Assembly: GCF_008642295.1 (NCBI RefSeq)
Contig: NZ_CP029190.1
Location: 6,865,501 to 6,929,500 of the forward strand
Source: Streptomyces venezuelae
Lineage (GTDB): Bacteria; Actinomycetota; Actinomycetes; Streptomycetales; Streptomycetaceae
Direction: 5' to 3'
DNA: 64,000 nt
This document shows positions 50,760 to 61,385 of this stretch, piece by piece. Position 1 is the first letter of the stretch, and each line of letters begins with the position of its first letter. A program made the translations under genes and the position numbers. The notes under the pieces were generated by a model. That model saw nothing but the letters and a program-made list of their open reading frames with translations, had not been told where the DNA came from and searched no databases.

Positions 50760-52388
50760 TCAGCCGGCCGTGCCGTCCGCCTCCGTTGCCACCGCCTTCG
50801 CCCAGCGGTAGTCCGCCTTGCCGCTCGGGGAGCGCTGGATCGACGGGGAGATCACCAACTGGCGGGGAATCTTGTACCCGGCCAGCCGGGTCCGGCAGTG
50901 GCTCTGGATCTCGTCCAGCGTCGGCTCCGCCGCGCCCGGCCGGACCTGGACCACGGCGGCCACATGGTTGCCCCACTTTGCGTCCGGCACGCCCGCGACC
51001 AGCGCGTCGTACACGTCCGGATGCGACTTCAGGGCCTGCTCGACCTCCTCCGGATACACCTTCTCGCCGCCCGTGTTGATGCACTGCGAACCGCGCCCGA
51101 GCACCGTGACGATGCCCTTCTCGTCCACCGTGGCCATGTCGCCGAGCAGCACCCAGCGCTCCTCGCCCCGCCGGAAGAAGGTCTCGGCGGTTTTCACCGG
51201 GTCGTTGTAGTAGCCCAGTGGTACGTGTCCGCGCTGGGCGAGCCGCCCCGGCTCGCCCACCGGCACCGGCTCGTGCGTCACCGGATCGATCACCTGAGTA
51301 CGGTCGTTGACCTCCAGCCGGAACCCCTTCTCCGGGCCGGAATCCTCCGTGGCCTTGCCGTTGGACCCGGACTCGGAGGAGCCGAAGTTGTTCAGCAGCA
51401 GCACGTTCGGCACCAGCTCCTGGAACTGGGCCCGCACCGTGTCCGACATGATCGCCCCGGACGAGGAGACGCTGAACAGGGAGGACATGTCGGTGCCCCG
51501 CAGCGGCCCGCGCAAGGCGTCGATCAGCGGCCGGAGCATCGCGTCGCCCACCAGCGAGACGCTGGAGACCTTCTCCTTCTCGATCGTGCGCAGCACTTCC
51601 TCGGGCACGTACTTGCGGTGGATCACGATCCGCTGGCCGTAGTTGAAGCCCACGAACGAGGTCAGCGTGGATGTGCCGTGCATCAGCGGGGGAGTGGGGA
51701 AGAAGGTGAGCCCGGCGCCGCCCGCGGCGACCCGTTCGGCGAGCTCCTCGGGCCGCTTCACCGGCTCGCCGGAGGGCGCCCCGCCGAACAGCCCCGCGAA
51801 GAACAGGTCCTCCTGCCGCCACATCACGCCCTTGGGCATGCCGGTGGTGCCGCCCGTGTAGATGATGAACAGGTCGTCGGCCGAGCGCGGACCGAAGCCC
51901 CGCCCGGCGGATCCGGACGCCTCGGCCTCCCCGAACGGCACGGCCGCCAGGGCCGGCGCCCCGTCCGGGACGGCCCCCACCCGGACCAGGTGCCGCAGCT
52001 TCCCGGTCTGCGGCAGTGCCGCCGCCACCCGTTCGGTGAACTCCCCGTCGAAGACCAGGGCGGCGAGATCGGCGTCGTTGTAGAGGTAGACCAGCTCCTC
52101 CTCCACGTACCGGTAGTTCACATTGACCGGAACCAGCCGGGCCTTGAGGCAGGCGAGCACCGTCTGGAGGTACTCGACCCCGTTGTAGAGGTGCAGGCCG
52201 AGGTGCTCGCCGGCGGTGAGCCCGCTGTCCAGCAGGTGGTGGGCGATACGGTTCGCGCCCTCGTCCAGCTCCCGGTAGGTCAGCCGGCGCTCGGCACCGG
52301 TCCCGGGATGGTCCACGTACACCAGGGCCTCGCGGTCCGGCACCACGTCGACCACCGACTCGAACAGGTCGGCAAGGTTGTACTCCAC
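50760..52388 (-). CDS. Steroid-CoA ligase, FadD19-like acyl-CoA synthetase
   Basis: 542 residues from GTG 52388, with AGGAGGAAC directly upstream; the open frame to 52463 has no ribosome-binding site. ANL motifs: IYTGGTTGMPKGVMWRQEDL, NNFGSSESGSNGKAT, GRGSQCINTGGEKVYPEEVE, SGKADYRWA with the catalytic Lys. By recall it matches M. tuberculosis FadD19 (Rv3515c) along its length, including VNVNYRYVEEELVYLYNDADL and the MWRQEDL block. FadD19 makes the C26/C24 CoA ester of sterol side chains. It diverges from an echA19-like gene, as Rv3515c does from Rv3516. Confidence 0.86.
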   Translation of the reverse strand: MEYNLADLFESVVDVVPDREALVYVDHPGTGAERRLTYRELDEGANRIAHHLLDSGLTAGEHLGLHLYNGVEYLQTVLACLKARLVPVNVNYRYVEEELVYLYNDADLAALVFDGEFTERVAAALPQTGKLRHLVRVGAVPDGAPALAAVPFGEAEASGSAGRGFGPRSADDLFIIYTGGTTGMPKGVMWRQEDLFFAGLFGGAPSGEPVKRPEELAERVAAGGAGLTFFPTPPLMHGTSTLTSFVGFNYGQRIVIHRKYVPEEVLRTIEKEKVSSVSLVGDAMLRPLIDALRGPLRGTDMSSLFSVSSSGAIMSDTVRAQFQELVPNVLLLNNFGSSESGSNGKATEDSGPEKGFRLEVNDRTQVIDPVTHEPVPVGEPGRLAQRGHVPLGYYNDPVKTAETFFRRGEERWVLLGDMATVDEKGIVTVLGRGSQCINTGGEKVYPEEVEQALKSHPDVYDALVAGVPDAKWGNHVAAVVQVRPGAAEPTLDEIQSHCRTRLAGYKIPRQLVISPSIQRSPSGKADYRWAKAVATEADGTAG

Positions 52389-52467
52389 CGTTCCTCCTGA
52401 CCTCTCCATCCAGTGGCGGTCATTAGAGCGCCGCACACCCCAACTGGGAAGGGCGCAGAACACAAAA

Positions 52468-52484
52468 TCTGACTGGGTGTCAGA
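52468..52484. promoter_or_regulatory. TCTGA-N7-TCAGA operator in the fadD19-echA19 intergenic region
   Basis: TCTGACTGGGTGTCAGA with A-rich flanks lies midway between the divergent starts (80 bases from 52388, 65 from 52549). It is the same inverted repeat and spacing as at 38503. A second, KstR-type site lies nearer echA19, so the region may be under two repressors. Confidence 0.6.
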
Positions 52485-52511
52485 AAGCTATTGAACTGCA
52501 CCCGCCCCTAC

Positions 52512-52525
52512 TGCAACCTGTTCTA
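52512..52525. promoter_or_regulatory. KstR-type operator before the echA19-like gene
   Basis: TGCAACCTGTTCTA fits TNNAACNNGTTNNA at all fixed positions and ends 23 bases before ATG 52549. Its right half GTTCTA is identical to that of the site before the FadE26-like gene. In M. tuberculosis KstR controls echA19, fadD19 and fadE26. Confidence 0.7.
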
Positions 52526-52548
52526 GGTCTTGAGACGGGAGGACGGCA

Positions 52549-53349
52549 ATGGGTGGGACGGAACACCTCCGCGTGGAACGCCACGGCGCCACGCTGGTAC
52601 TCACCATGAACAGGCCCGAGGCGAAGAACGCGCTCTCGCTGCCACTGCTGGTCGGGCTCTACGACGGCTGGCTCGAGGCGGACGCCGACGACAGCATCCG
52701 CTCGGTGGTGCTCACCGGCGCGGGCGGCGACTTCTGCGCCGGCATGGACCTCAAGGCCCTCGCGGGCCGGGGCATGGCCGGCGACCACTACCGGGACCGG
52801 CTCACAGCCGACCCCGACCTGCACTGGAAGGCGATGCTGCGCCACCACCGGCCCCGCAAGCCGGTGATCGCCGCCGTCGAGGGCTACTGCGTGGCCGGCG
52901 GCACCGAGATCCTCCAGGGCACGGACATCAGGGTCGCGGCCGAAGGCGCCACCTTCGGCCTGTTCGAGGTCAAACGCGGGCTGTTTCCCATCGGCGGGTC
53001 CACGGTCCGGCTGCCGCGCCAGATCCCGCGGACGCACGCGCTGGAGATGCTGCTCACCGGACGGCCGTACTCGGCCGCGGAAGCGGCCCGGATCGGACTC
53101 GTCGGGCAGGTGGTGCCCGACGGCACCGCACTGGCCAAGGCCCTGGAGATCGCCGAACAGGTCAACGCGTGCGGGCCGCTGGCGGTGGAGGCGGTCAAGG
53201 CGTCCGTGTACGAGACGGCCGAGATGACCGAGACGGACGGCCTGGCGGCCGAACTGAAGCGGGGCTGGCCCATCTTCGACACCGCCGATGCGAAGGAAGG
53301 CGCCCGCGCGTTCGCGGAGAAGCGCCCCGCCGTCTACCGCCGCGCCTAG
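52549..53349 (+). CDS. Enoyl-CoA hydratase, EchA19-like
   Basis: 266 residues, ATG after GGGAGGACGG. Crotonase fold: MNRPEAKNALSLP, VLTGAGGDFCAGMDLKALAG (first oxyanion loop), AAVEGYCVAGGTEILQGTDIRVAAEGATFG (second loop and catalytic Glu region), and KEGARAFAEKRPAVY at the C-terminus. By recall closest to M. tuberculosis EchA19 (Rv3516), which hydrates cholesterol side-chain enoyl-CoA esters. It probably starts an operon: the double-DUF35 gene follows by 51 bases and the two thiolase-like genes are coupled after it. Confidence 0.87.
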   Translation: MGGTEHLRVERHGATLVLTMNRPEAKNALSLPLLVGLYDGWLEADADDSIRSVVLTGAGGDFCAGMDLKALAGRGMAGDHYRDRLTADPDLHWKAMLRHHRPRKPVIAAVEGYCVAGGTEILQGTDIRVAAEGATFGLFEVKRGLFPIGGSTVRLPRQIPRTHALEMLLTGRPYSAAEAARIGLVGQVVPDGTALAKALEIAEQVNACGPLAVEAVKASVYETAEMTETDGLAAELKRGWPIFDTADAKEGARAFAEKRPAVYRRA

Positions 53350-53400
53350 CGACCCCCCACGCCCCACGCCCGCCGACGCCCCGAGATTCGGAGAACCGCC

Positions 53401-54366
53401 ATGACAGCCGCGTCCCCACCGGAGGTGCTCCGCGCACCCCTCGTCGTCGAGTTCCCCTTCACCCGGTCCCTCGGACCCGTCCAGAGCGCCTTCCTCACCG
53501 GCCTGCGCGAGCGCGTGGTCCTCGGCGTGCAGACCGCCGACGGCACCGTGATGGTCCCGCCCCTCGAATACGACCCCGTCACCGCCGAGGAACTCCGCGA
53601 GCTCGTCGAGGTCGCCCCCACCGGCACCGTCACCACCTTCGCCTGGAACGACCACCCCCGCCCCAACCAGCCCCTGGACACCCCCTTCGCCTGGGTGCTG
53701 GTCCGTCTCGACGGCGCCGGCACCGCCCTGCTGCACGCCCTCGACGCACCCGGCCCGGACGCCGTCCGCACCGGCATGCGGGTCCGGATCCGGTGGGCCG
53801 CCGAACGCGTGGGCGCCATCACCGACATCGCCTGCTTCGAGCCGTACGACGGCCCGGTCGCGCCCGCCCGCGAACCAGCCCCGCACGACGGCGGCTTCGC
53901 CGACCCCGTCACCGGGATCATCGCCCCCGCCCGGCTCGACTACACCTACAGCCCTGGCCGCGCCCAGACCGCGTACATCAACGCCCTCGCCGAACGCCGT
54001 AGCGTCGGCGAACGCTGCCCCTCCTGCCACAAGGTGTACGTCCCCCCGCGCGGCGCCTGCCCCACCTGCGGGGTCGCCACCACCGACCGGGTCGAGGTCG
54101 GCCCGGCCGGCACCGTCACCACCTTCTGCATCGTCAACATCAAGGCGAAGAATCTCGACATCGAAGTCCCCTACGTCTACGCCCACATCGCCCTCGACGG
54201 CGCCGGCCTCGCCCTCCACGGCCGGATCGGCGGCATCCCCTACGACCAGGTCCGGATGGGCCTGCGCGTCGAACCGGTGTGGACCGAAGGCGGCCGGTAC
54301 CCCGACCACTACCGGCCCACCGGCGAACCCGACGCCGACTACGACGCGTACAAGGAGCTCATCTGA
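53401..54366 (+). CDS. Double DUF35 OB-fold protein (Rv3521-like)
   Basis: 321 residues in two halves. The N-terminal half has one OB-fold-like domain (ELVEVAPTGTVTTFAWNDHP, FAWVLVRLDGAGTALLH) without cysteines. The second half begins with a helical leader (YSPGRAQTAYINALAERR), then a zinc ribbon CPSCHKVYVPPRGACPTCG and a second OB fold (VEVGPAGTVTTFCIVNIKAK, VYAHIALDGAGLALHGRIGG). This is the layout of M. tuberculosis Rv3521, which sits beside ltp4 and ltp3. DUF35 proteins, like the ChsH2 tail, bind and support thiolase-like aldolases. The stop overlaps the next start (TGATG). Confidence 0.85.
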   Translation: MTAASPPEVLRAPLVVEFPFTRSLGPVQSAFLTGLRERVVLGVQTADGTVMVPPLEYDPVTAEELRELVEVAPTGTVTTFAWNDHPRPNQPLDTPFAWVLVRLDGAGTALLHALDAPGPDAVRTGMRVRIRWAAERVGAITDIACFEPYDGPVAPAREPAPHDGGFADPVTGIIAPARLDYTYSPGRAQTAYINALAERRSVGERCPSCHKVYVPPRGACPTCGVATTDRVEVGPAGTVTTFCIVNIKAKNLDIEVPYVYAHIALDGAGLALHGRIGGIPYDQVRMGLRVEPVWTEGGRYPDHYRPTGEPDADYDAYKELI

Positions 54367-55429
54367 TGCCCAGGACGAGCAGGCACGCACGCGAACTCGC
54401 CGTCGTCGCCTTCGCCCAGAGCGACCACCGGCGCCGCACCGACGAACTCAGCGAAGTCGAACTCGTCATGCCCGTCCTGCACGAGGTGCTGGCCGCCACC
54501 GGCCTCAAGGCCGGAGAGATCGGCTTCACCTGCTCCGGTTCCAGCGACTACCTCGCCGGCCGGGCCTTCTCCTTCACCATGACCCTCGACGGAGTCGGCG
54601 CCTGGCCGCCCATCTCCGAATCCCATGTCGAAATGGACGGTGCCTGGGCCCTCTACGAGGCCTGGGTGAAGATCCAGACCGGCGAGGCCGACACCGCGCT
54701 CGTCTACGCGTACGGCAAATCCTCCCCCGGACCGGTACGCGACGTACTGACCCGGCAGCTCGACCCGTACTACCTCGCCCCCCTCTGGCCCGACTCCGTG
54801 GCCCTCGCCGCCCTCCAGGCCCAGGCCCTCATCGACGCGGGCGACACCGACGAACCCGCCCTCGCCGCGATCGGCGCCCGCAGCCGCGCCGCCGCCGGCA
54901 CCAACCCGCACGCCCAGCTCCGCGGCACCCTGCCCCAGGGCGACTACCAGGTCCGGCCCCTGCGCACCGGCGACTGCCCGCCCATCGGCGACGGCGCCGC
55001 CGCCGTGATCCTCGCCGCCGGCGACACCGCCCGCCGGCTCTGCGGACGGCCCGCCTGGATCACCGGCATCGACCACCGCATCGAGGCCCACGGCCTCGGC
55101 CTGCGGGACCTCACCGACTCCCCGTCCACCCGGATCGCCGCCGAACACGCCGGGGTCTTCGAGCAGCCCGTGGACACGGCGGAACTGCACGCGCCGTTCT
55201 CCTCCCAGGAAGTGGTGCTCCGCAAGGCCCTCGGGCTCGGCGACACCGTCGCCGTCAACCCCTCCGGCGGAACCCTCGCCGCCAACCCGATCATGGCCGC
55301 CGGCCTCATCCGGATCGGCGAGGCCGCCGCCCGGATCCACCGCGGCGAGTCCGACCGGGCCGTCGCCCACGCCACCTCCGGCCCCTGCCTCCAGCAGAAC
55401 CTGGTCGCCGTCCTGGAAGGGGACCCCCG

Positions 55430-55433
<4 letters not shown>
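54366..55433 (+). CDS. Thiolase-like lipid-transfer protein (Ltp4-like)
   Basis: 355 residues from ATG 54366. Thiolase-fold: IGFTCSGSSDYLAGRAFSF with a Cys near the nucleophile position, PPIGDGAAAVILAAGD, LHAPFSSQEVVLRKALGLG, VNPSGGTLAANPIMAAGLIRIGEAA, and SGPCLQQNL near the end. It resembles the SCPx/Ltp branch rather than biosynthetic thiolases. It is coupled to the DUF35 gene and to the next thiolase-like gene, as Rv3521-Rv3522-Rv3523. A thiolase or retro-aldol step on the steroid side chain is likely. Confidence 0.84.
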
Positions 55434-56596
<1,163 letters not shown>

Positions 56597-56701
56597 ACGG
56601 AACCGGACCGGCCACGGGTGACGCACCGTGGCCTGTGCGGTACGCGCTGCTGTGGTTACCCTGGCCCCCGGACGACGTACGCGGTACGGGAGGAGCACCA
56701 C

Positions 56702-56941
56702 GTGGCCGAGAGCATGACTTCACAGCCCCTCGCCGGCTGGGGCAAGCCGGACCTCGATCTCACCAGGGCCGACTGGCAGTCGAGCAGCCAGGGGGCGGGC
56801 GACGTACAGATCGCCTTCGTCGAGGGATTCATCGCCATGCGCAACAGCGAACGCCCGGAAAGCCCCTCGCTGATCTTCGCCCCGGACGAATGGCGCGCCT
56901 TCGTCCTGGGCGCCCGCGGCGGCGAGTTCGACCTCACTTAG
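56702..56941 (+). CDS. DUF397 protein
   Basis: 79 residues from GTG 56702, with GGGAGGAG eight bases upstream; ATG 56714 is an alternative. DLTRADWQSSSQG, VQIAFVEGFIAMRNSERPES and LIFAPDEWRAFVLGARGGEFD are the three blocks of DUF397, a large actinomycete family usually encoded beside WhiJ-type XRE regulators and linked to development. No WhiJ partner is present here. A GC-rich hairpin (CCCGCGC-GT-GCGCGGG, 57011-57026) lies in the 125-base gap before the next gene. Confidence 0.82.
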   Translation: MAESMTSQPLAGWGKPDLDLTRADWQSSSQGAGDVQIAFVEGFIAMRNSERPESPSLIFAPDEWRAFVLGARGGEFDLT

Positions 56942-57066
56942 GGGGTATCCGGCCGCGCTTCGCGCAGGGCGGAGGGGAAGATCCGGTCCTTCGCGCCGGA
57001 CCGGGCTCCGCCCGCGCGTGCGCGGGCGTACGCTGATCTCCCGAACAGGCCTGGGGGGTACCAGCC

Positions 57067-59925
57067 ATGACGGAACGCCGGACCCACATGCGGCGCACCA
57101 TGCTCGAACGCGAGGCCGAACTGGCCGTCGTGGACGAGGCCCTGGACCAGCTCGCCGGCCCCCGGGCCGCCGAAGGCGGCACTCTGCTCGCCTTCTCCGG
57201 CCCGGCCGGACTCGGCAAGACCACCCTCCTCGCCGAAATACGCCGCCGCGCCCACGCCCGGAACTGCACCGTGTTCTCCGCCCGCGGCGGCGAACAGGAG
57301 CAGAGCCAGCCCTTCCACGTGGCCCGCCAGCTGATCCAGCCCCCGCTGGCCCGCACCTCCGAACACGAACTCCGCTCCGCCCTCGGCAGCTGGTACGCCA
57401 TCGTCGGCCCCGCCCTCGGCCTCTGCGCCCCCGAACCCGGCGGCGCCCCGCCCGACCCCCAGGGCCTGCGCGACGGACTCGACTGGGTGCTCACCCACCT
57501 CGCCGTCCAGCGCGCCCCCATGGTCCTCGTCCTCGACGACGCCCACTGGGCCGACCCCGAATCCCTCGGCTGGCTCGCCGGCTTCGCCCCGCGCGCCGAA
57601 CACCTCCCCCTCCTCCTCGTCGTCGCCTACCGCCCCGACGAACTCCCCGCCGAGGCCGAGGCCTTCCGCACCCTGCCCGGCCGGGCCGGCCAGCGCCCCC
57701 TCGCCCTCGAACCCCTCACCGCCGAAGCCATCGGCACCCTGGTCCGCGAAACCGTCGGCCACCACGCCGACGACGCCTTCTGCCAGGAAGCCTGGGCGGT
57801 CACCTCCGGCAACCCCTTCGAGGCCGTCGAACTCACCGCCAAGGTCCGCGACCGGGCCCTCGCCCCCGTCGAATCCAGCGCCCCACTCCTCCGCGACCTC
57901 GCCGCCGCCCAGCGCGGCAGCGGCCTCGTCGCCCGCCTGCACAGCCTCGGCCCCTCCACCGTCCGGTTCGCCTGGGCCTGCGCCGTCCTCGGCACCGCCA
58001 TCCCCCAGGAACTCGCCGCCCGGGTGGCCGCACTCGGCGCCGAGGAGGCCGTCGACGCCACCGACCGGCTGCGGCACGCCCGGATCCTCTCCGGCGCGGG
58101 CTCCGCAGACGACGGCGAAGGACTCGAATTCGTCCACCCGCTGATCGCCACCGCCCTCTACCGCGCCATCCCCGACGCACTCCGCGTCGCCCTGCACGGC
58201 AAGGCCGCCGCAGCCGTGGTCGACGCCGGACTCGGCCCCTCGGCCGCCGCCCGCCACCTCCTGGAAACCCACCCCGAAAGCGACCCCTGGGTGGTCCGGA
58301 CCCTGCGCGCCGCCGCCGGCGAGAACCTCCTCGCGGGCGCCCCCGACGCCGCCCGCCGCCAGCTCGCCCGCGCCCTGCGCGAACCGCCCGGGTTCGACGA
58401 GCGCGCCGCCGTCCTCTACGAACTGGGCTGCGCCTCCCTCCTCACCGAACCCGCCACCACCGTCAACCACCTCCGGGCCGCCCTCGCCGAACCCTCCGAC
58501 GACCCCGCCCTCCGCCAGGGCATCGTCATCCGCCTCGCCCAGGTCCTCGCCCACAGCGACCGGCTCGCCGAGGCCTCCGAAGCCCTGGCCCGGGAGATCC
58601 CGCACACCCCCGACGTCCGCAACCGGCTGCGCCTGCAGTCCGAACAGTTCATGTGGGACGCCTTCCGCGCCGACGAACCCGACTCCCCGGCCCGCTCCCG
58701 CCGGCTCGCAAAACTCGCCGACCGGCTGCCCGGCCGCGACCTCACCGAGCGGTACGTCATCGGACTGCGGGCCTGGGACGCCACCCTCCGCGGCGAACCG
58801 GTGGACACCGTCCTGCACCACGCCCGGCGGGCCCTCGGCGACCGCCTCAGCTGGGCCGAACCCGACCGGGGCTTCGAGGTCCCGGTGCTCGTCGCCCTCA
58901 CCCACCTGTACGCCGACCGGCCCGGCCGCGCCGAGGAACTCTTCGAGGCCGGCACCGCCGAGTTCGAACGCCAGGGCTGGCGCGGCGCCCACCTGTCCTT
59001 CGCCTACAGCCTGCGCGCGTACGTCCGCTTCCGGCGCGGCCGGCTCGCCGAAGCCGAGGAGCTCACCCGGGCCGGCCTGCGACTCGCCGAACGCGTGGGC
59101 CGCCGCACCCCGGTGCACTGGTACGCCATCGCCATCCTCATCGAGGTCCTGCTGGCCCGCGGTCGCGCCGACGAGGCCTGGGAGCTGGCCCGGGAACACG
59201 AGTACGGCGAACCCTTCCCGGCCGCGGTCGTCTTCCCGGACTCCCAGACCGTGTACGCCGAACTCCTCCTCGCCCGAGGCAACACCAAGGCGGCAGCGGC
59301 CGAACTGGAGGCGGTGGGACGGCGGCTGACCCCGCGGGGCATCCAGAACCCGTCCTGGTGCCCCTGGCGGCTGCACCTGGCCCGGGCCGTCGCGGCCGAG
59401 GACCCGGAACGGGCCCGCTCCCTGGCCGCGGAGGCACTCCGGCAGGCCCGGGCGTTCGGCGCGCCCTCCGGCATCGGCCAGGCCCTGCGCCTCGCCGCCG
59501 AGGTCGTCCCGGCCCCGGACCGCATCCCGCTCCTGACCGAGTCCGTCCGGCTGCTGTCCGCCTCCCCGGCGGGCCACGAGCTGGCCTGCGCGCTGGCCGC
59601 CCTGGGCACCGAGTCCGCCGACCCGGACCTGCTGGCAAGGGCCCTGCTGACCGCCCGCGCCTGCGGGGCCGACGGCCTGGCGGCCACCCTGACCAACACC
59701 CTGCTGTCCCTGGGCGGCACCCTGCCCAGCGGCCCGGCCCCCACCGAGGCCCTGACCGGGCCGGAACGCGCCGCGGCGGCCCGCGCCGCGGCCCGCCCGC
59801 AGGTCGGGTCCACCGACTCCGCCCAGGCCGCAGCAGTGGACCCGGTCCTCTCCTCGGCCTACCTCAAACTCGGCACCGACCACTTGGGCCTCCGGGATGC
59901 CCTGGCCTCCCTGCCGGACGGCTGA
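57067..59925 (+). CDS. LAL-type AAA ATPase regulator with eroded LuxR HTH
   Basis: 952 residues. The N-terminal AAA domain has Walker A GPAGLGKTTLL (45-55) and Walker B MVLVLDDAHWADPES with the LAL-type layout; a long helical TPR-like middle follows (ERAAVLYELGCASLL, GRLAEAEELTRAGLRLAER). The C-terminus should be a LuxR HTH. It reads LTGPERAAAARAAAR, skips the usual HTNREIA core, then SAYLKLGTDHLGLRDAL, which still resembles the last helix (YRKLG...). DNA binding is therefore doubtful though the ATPase looks intact. It may act as an ATPase switch without direct DNA binding, or be a decaying regulator. Confidence 0.8.
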   Translation: MTERRTHMRRTMLEREAELAVVDEALDQLAGPRAAEGGTLLAFSGPAGLGKTTLLAEIRRRAHARNCTVFSARGGEQEQSQPFHVARQLIQPPLARTSEHELRSALGSWYAIVGPALGLCAPEPGGAPPDPQGLRDGLDWVLTHLAVQRAPMVLVLDDAHWADPESLGWLAGFAPRAEHLPLLLVVAYRPDELPAEAEAFRTLPGRAGQRPLALEPLTAEAIGTLVRETVGHHADDAFCQEAWAVTSGNPFEAVELTAKVRDRALAPVESSAPLLRDLAAAQRGSGLVARLHSLGPSTVRFAWACAVLGTAIPQELAARVAALGAEEAVDATDRLRHARILSGAGSADDGEGLEFVHPLIATALYRAIPDALRVALHGKAAAAVVDAGLGPSAAARHLLETHPESDPWVVRTLRAAAGENLLAGAPDAARRQLARALREPPGFDERAAVLYELGCASLLTEPATTVNHLRAALAEPSDDPALRQGIVIRLAQVLAHSDRLAEASEALAREIPHTPDVRNRLRLQSEQFMWDAFRADEPDSPARSRRLAKLADRLPGRDLTERYVIGLRAWDATLRGEPVDTVLHHARRALGDRLSWAEPDRGFEVPVLVALTHLYADRPGRAEELFEAGTAEFERQGWRGAHLSFAYSLRAYVRFRRGRLAEAEELTRAGLRLAERVGRRTPVHWYAIAILIEVLLARGRADEAWELAREHEYGEPFPAAVVFPDSQTVYAELLLARGNTKAAAAELEAVGRRLTPRGIQNPSWCPWRLHLARAVAAEDPERARSLAAEALRQARAFGAPSGIGQALRLAAEVVPAPDRIPLLTESVRLLSASPAGHELACALAALGTESADPDLLARALLTARACGADGLAATLTNTLLSLGGTLPSGPAPTEALTGPERAAAARAAARPQVGSTDSAQAAAVDPVLSSAYLKLGTDHLGLRDALASLPDG

Positions 59926-60006
59926 CCCCGGCCGCCCGCCCCCGCCCGGGCAGCGGGAACAGCCGGGTGCCGGACGGCAGGGGCCGGCGCCTGGCAGAGT
60001 GGCCGC

Positions 60007-60816
60007 ATGGACTACATCGCCCTGTTCCACAGTGAGGTGTCAGCGTTCCGGCACGCCGTCCACCGGGCCATCAGGGCAGGGGAGGGCGCGCCCCTCGTGC
60101 CCTCCTGCCCCGGCTGGTCCATCGCCGATCTCGTCGGGCACCTCGGCGGGGTCCACCGCTACGTCGCCCACATCCTCCGCGAAAACCTGACGGAGCCCCC
60201 CGACCACACCGATCTCGCCCTGTACGACCTGCCCGCCGACCCCGCGGCCCTGGCGGCCTGGCCGGTTCCCGACCGGGCCCCCAACCTCGGCCCGGTCCCC
60301 GCCGTCCTCACCGACTGGTTCGCCGAAGGGGCCCGCGCCCTGGAGGAGCAGTTCCGGTCCGGCCGGCCAGGCCGGACCGTATGGACCTGGTCGGCGGAGC
60401 AGAGCCCGGGCTTCTGGCTGCGCATCCAGGCCATCGAGGCGGCCCTGCACCGCTGGGACGCCGAAGGCGTGACCGGCGAGCCCGCCGCGATCGACCGGGA
60501 GCTCGCCACCGATGCCGTCGGCCACACCTTCACGGTGATGGCCCCGTTCCGCCGGGCCCTCAAGCAGGCGCCGCCCGGCACGGGCGAGCGGTACCGGTTC
60601 CGGCAGTCCGACGGGCCCGGGGAGTGGACCGTACACTTCGACGGCGACCGGGTCGCCCTCGAGACCGACCACCGCACGGCCGTCGACGCCGAGCTCACCG
60701 GAACCGCCTCCGAGCTGATGCTCTTCCTCTGGAACCGGATCCCGGCCGACCGGCTCCCGGTGACCGGAGACCCCAAGCACTTCGACCGCTACTTCGAACT
60801 CGTCCCCCCGGTGTAA
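60007..60816 (+). CDS. Maleylpyruvate isomerase-family, mycothiol-dependent enzyme
   Basis: 269 residues of the DinB/MPI fold. SCPGWSIADLVGHLGGVHRYVAHIL carries the first metal His, and IEAALHRWDAEGVTG the HxxxE/D part of the metal site. The C-terminal part (DGPGEWTVHFDGDRVALE, GTASELMLFLWNRIP) is the SCP2-like tail of the MDMPI family. Members use mycothiol and a divalent metal for transfer or isomerisation; substrates vary and none is suggested by context. It is four bases upstream of the NYN-like gene. Confidence 0.82.
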   Translation: MDYIALFHSEVSAFRHAVHRAIRAGEGAPLVPSCPGWSIADLVGHLGGVHRYVAHILRENLTEPPDHTDLALYDLPADPAALAAWPVPDRAPNLGPVPAVLTDWFAEGARALEEQFRSGRPGRTVWTWSAEQSPGFWLRIQAIEAALHRWDAEGVTGEPAAIDRELATDAVGHTFTVMAPFRRALKQAPPGTGERYRFRQSDGPGEWTVHFDGDRVALETDHRTAVDAELTGTASELMLFLWNRIPADRLPVTGDPKHFDRYFELVPPV

Positions 60817-60820
60817 GCCC

Positions 60821-61234
60821 ATGCCCGATCTGCCCGACCTGCCCGACGCACGCGTCCGCCCCGACCGCCCCGTTCTCATCGTGGACGGGGCGAACGTGGT
60901 CGGCTCCGTTCCGGACGGCTGGTGGCGGGACCGCCGCGGTGCCGCCGAACGGCTGCGTGACGCGCTGGCGGCCCGCCCCGGCGAGGAGGAGATCATCCTC
61001 GTCGTCGAGGGAGCCGCCCGGGGCGTGGCCTCGGTGCCGGGCGTACGGGTGGACAGCGCGCCCGGCAGCGGCGACGACCGCATCGTCGAACTGGCCGCCG
61101 AGCACGCCGGCCGCCGCTGCCTGGTGGTCACCGCCGACCGCGAGCTCCGCGAACGCGTCCGGGCACTCGGCGCCGAATGCGCCGGTCCGCGCCTCGTCCG
61201 CCCGCAAGGGTCGCAGGTGCCGCCGGCGACGTGA
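60821..61234 (+). CDS. NYN/PIN-like putative nuclease
   Basis: 137 residues. RPVLIVDGANVVGSVPDGWWRDR is the first acidic strand of NYN/PIN nucleases (D, N), and DDRIVELAAEH with LVVTADRELRERVRALG supplies the further Asp residues of the metal site. A short protein of this kind in streptomycetes is often labelled NTP pyrophosphohydrolase without evidence. It starts four bases after the preceding stop and is probably co-expressed. The role (RNA processing or toxin-like) is unknown. Confidence 0.7.
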   Translation: MPDLPDLPDARVRPDRPVLIVDGANVVGSVPDGWWRDRRGAAERLRDALAARPGEEEIILVVEGAARGVASVPGVRVDSAPGSGDDRIVELAAEHAGRRCLVVTADRELRERVRALGAECAGPRLVRPQGSQVPPAT

Positions 61235-61385
61235 CCCGGCCGCCACCCCCGGCGCCGGTGCCGGGTCCGGCCGTGGCCGCACGGGCCGGCGGTGCCCCAG
61301 GGCCGCGGCCCCGGTCCGGCCGCCGCCCCGGCCCAGGCAGGCCCCCCGCGCCCGGAATTCCCGCCCGGCCACGTACCATGGCCGC

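Noticed and set aside
56938..60030. 1030-residue open frame on the minus strand
   Set aside because: It is antisense to the LAL ATPase gene, is Gly-rich without motifs, and mirrors the third-position GC bias. The + strand reading has Walker motifs.
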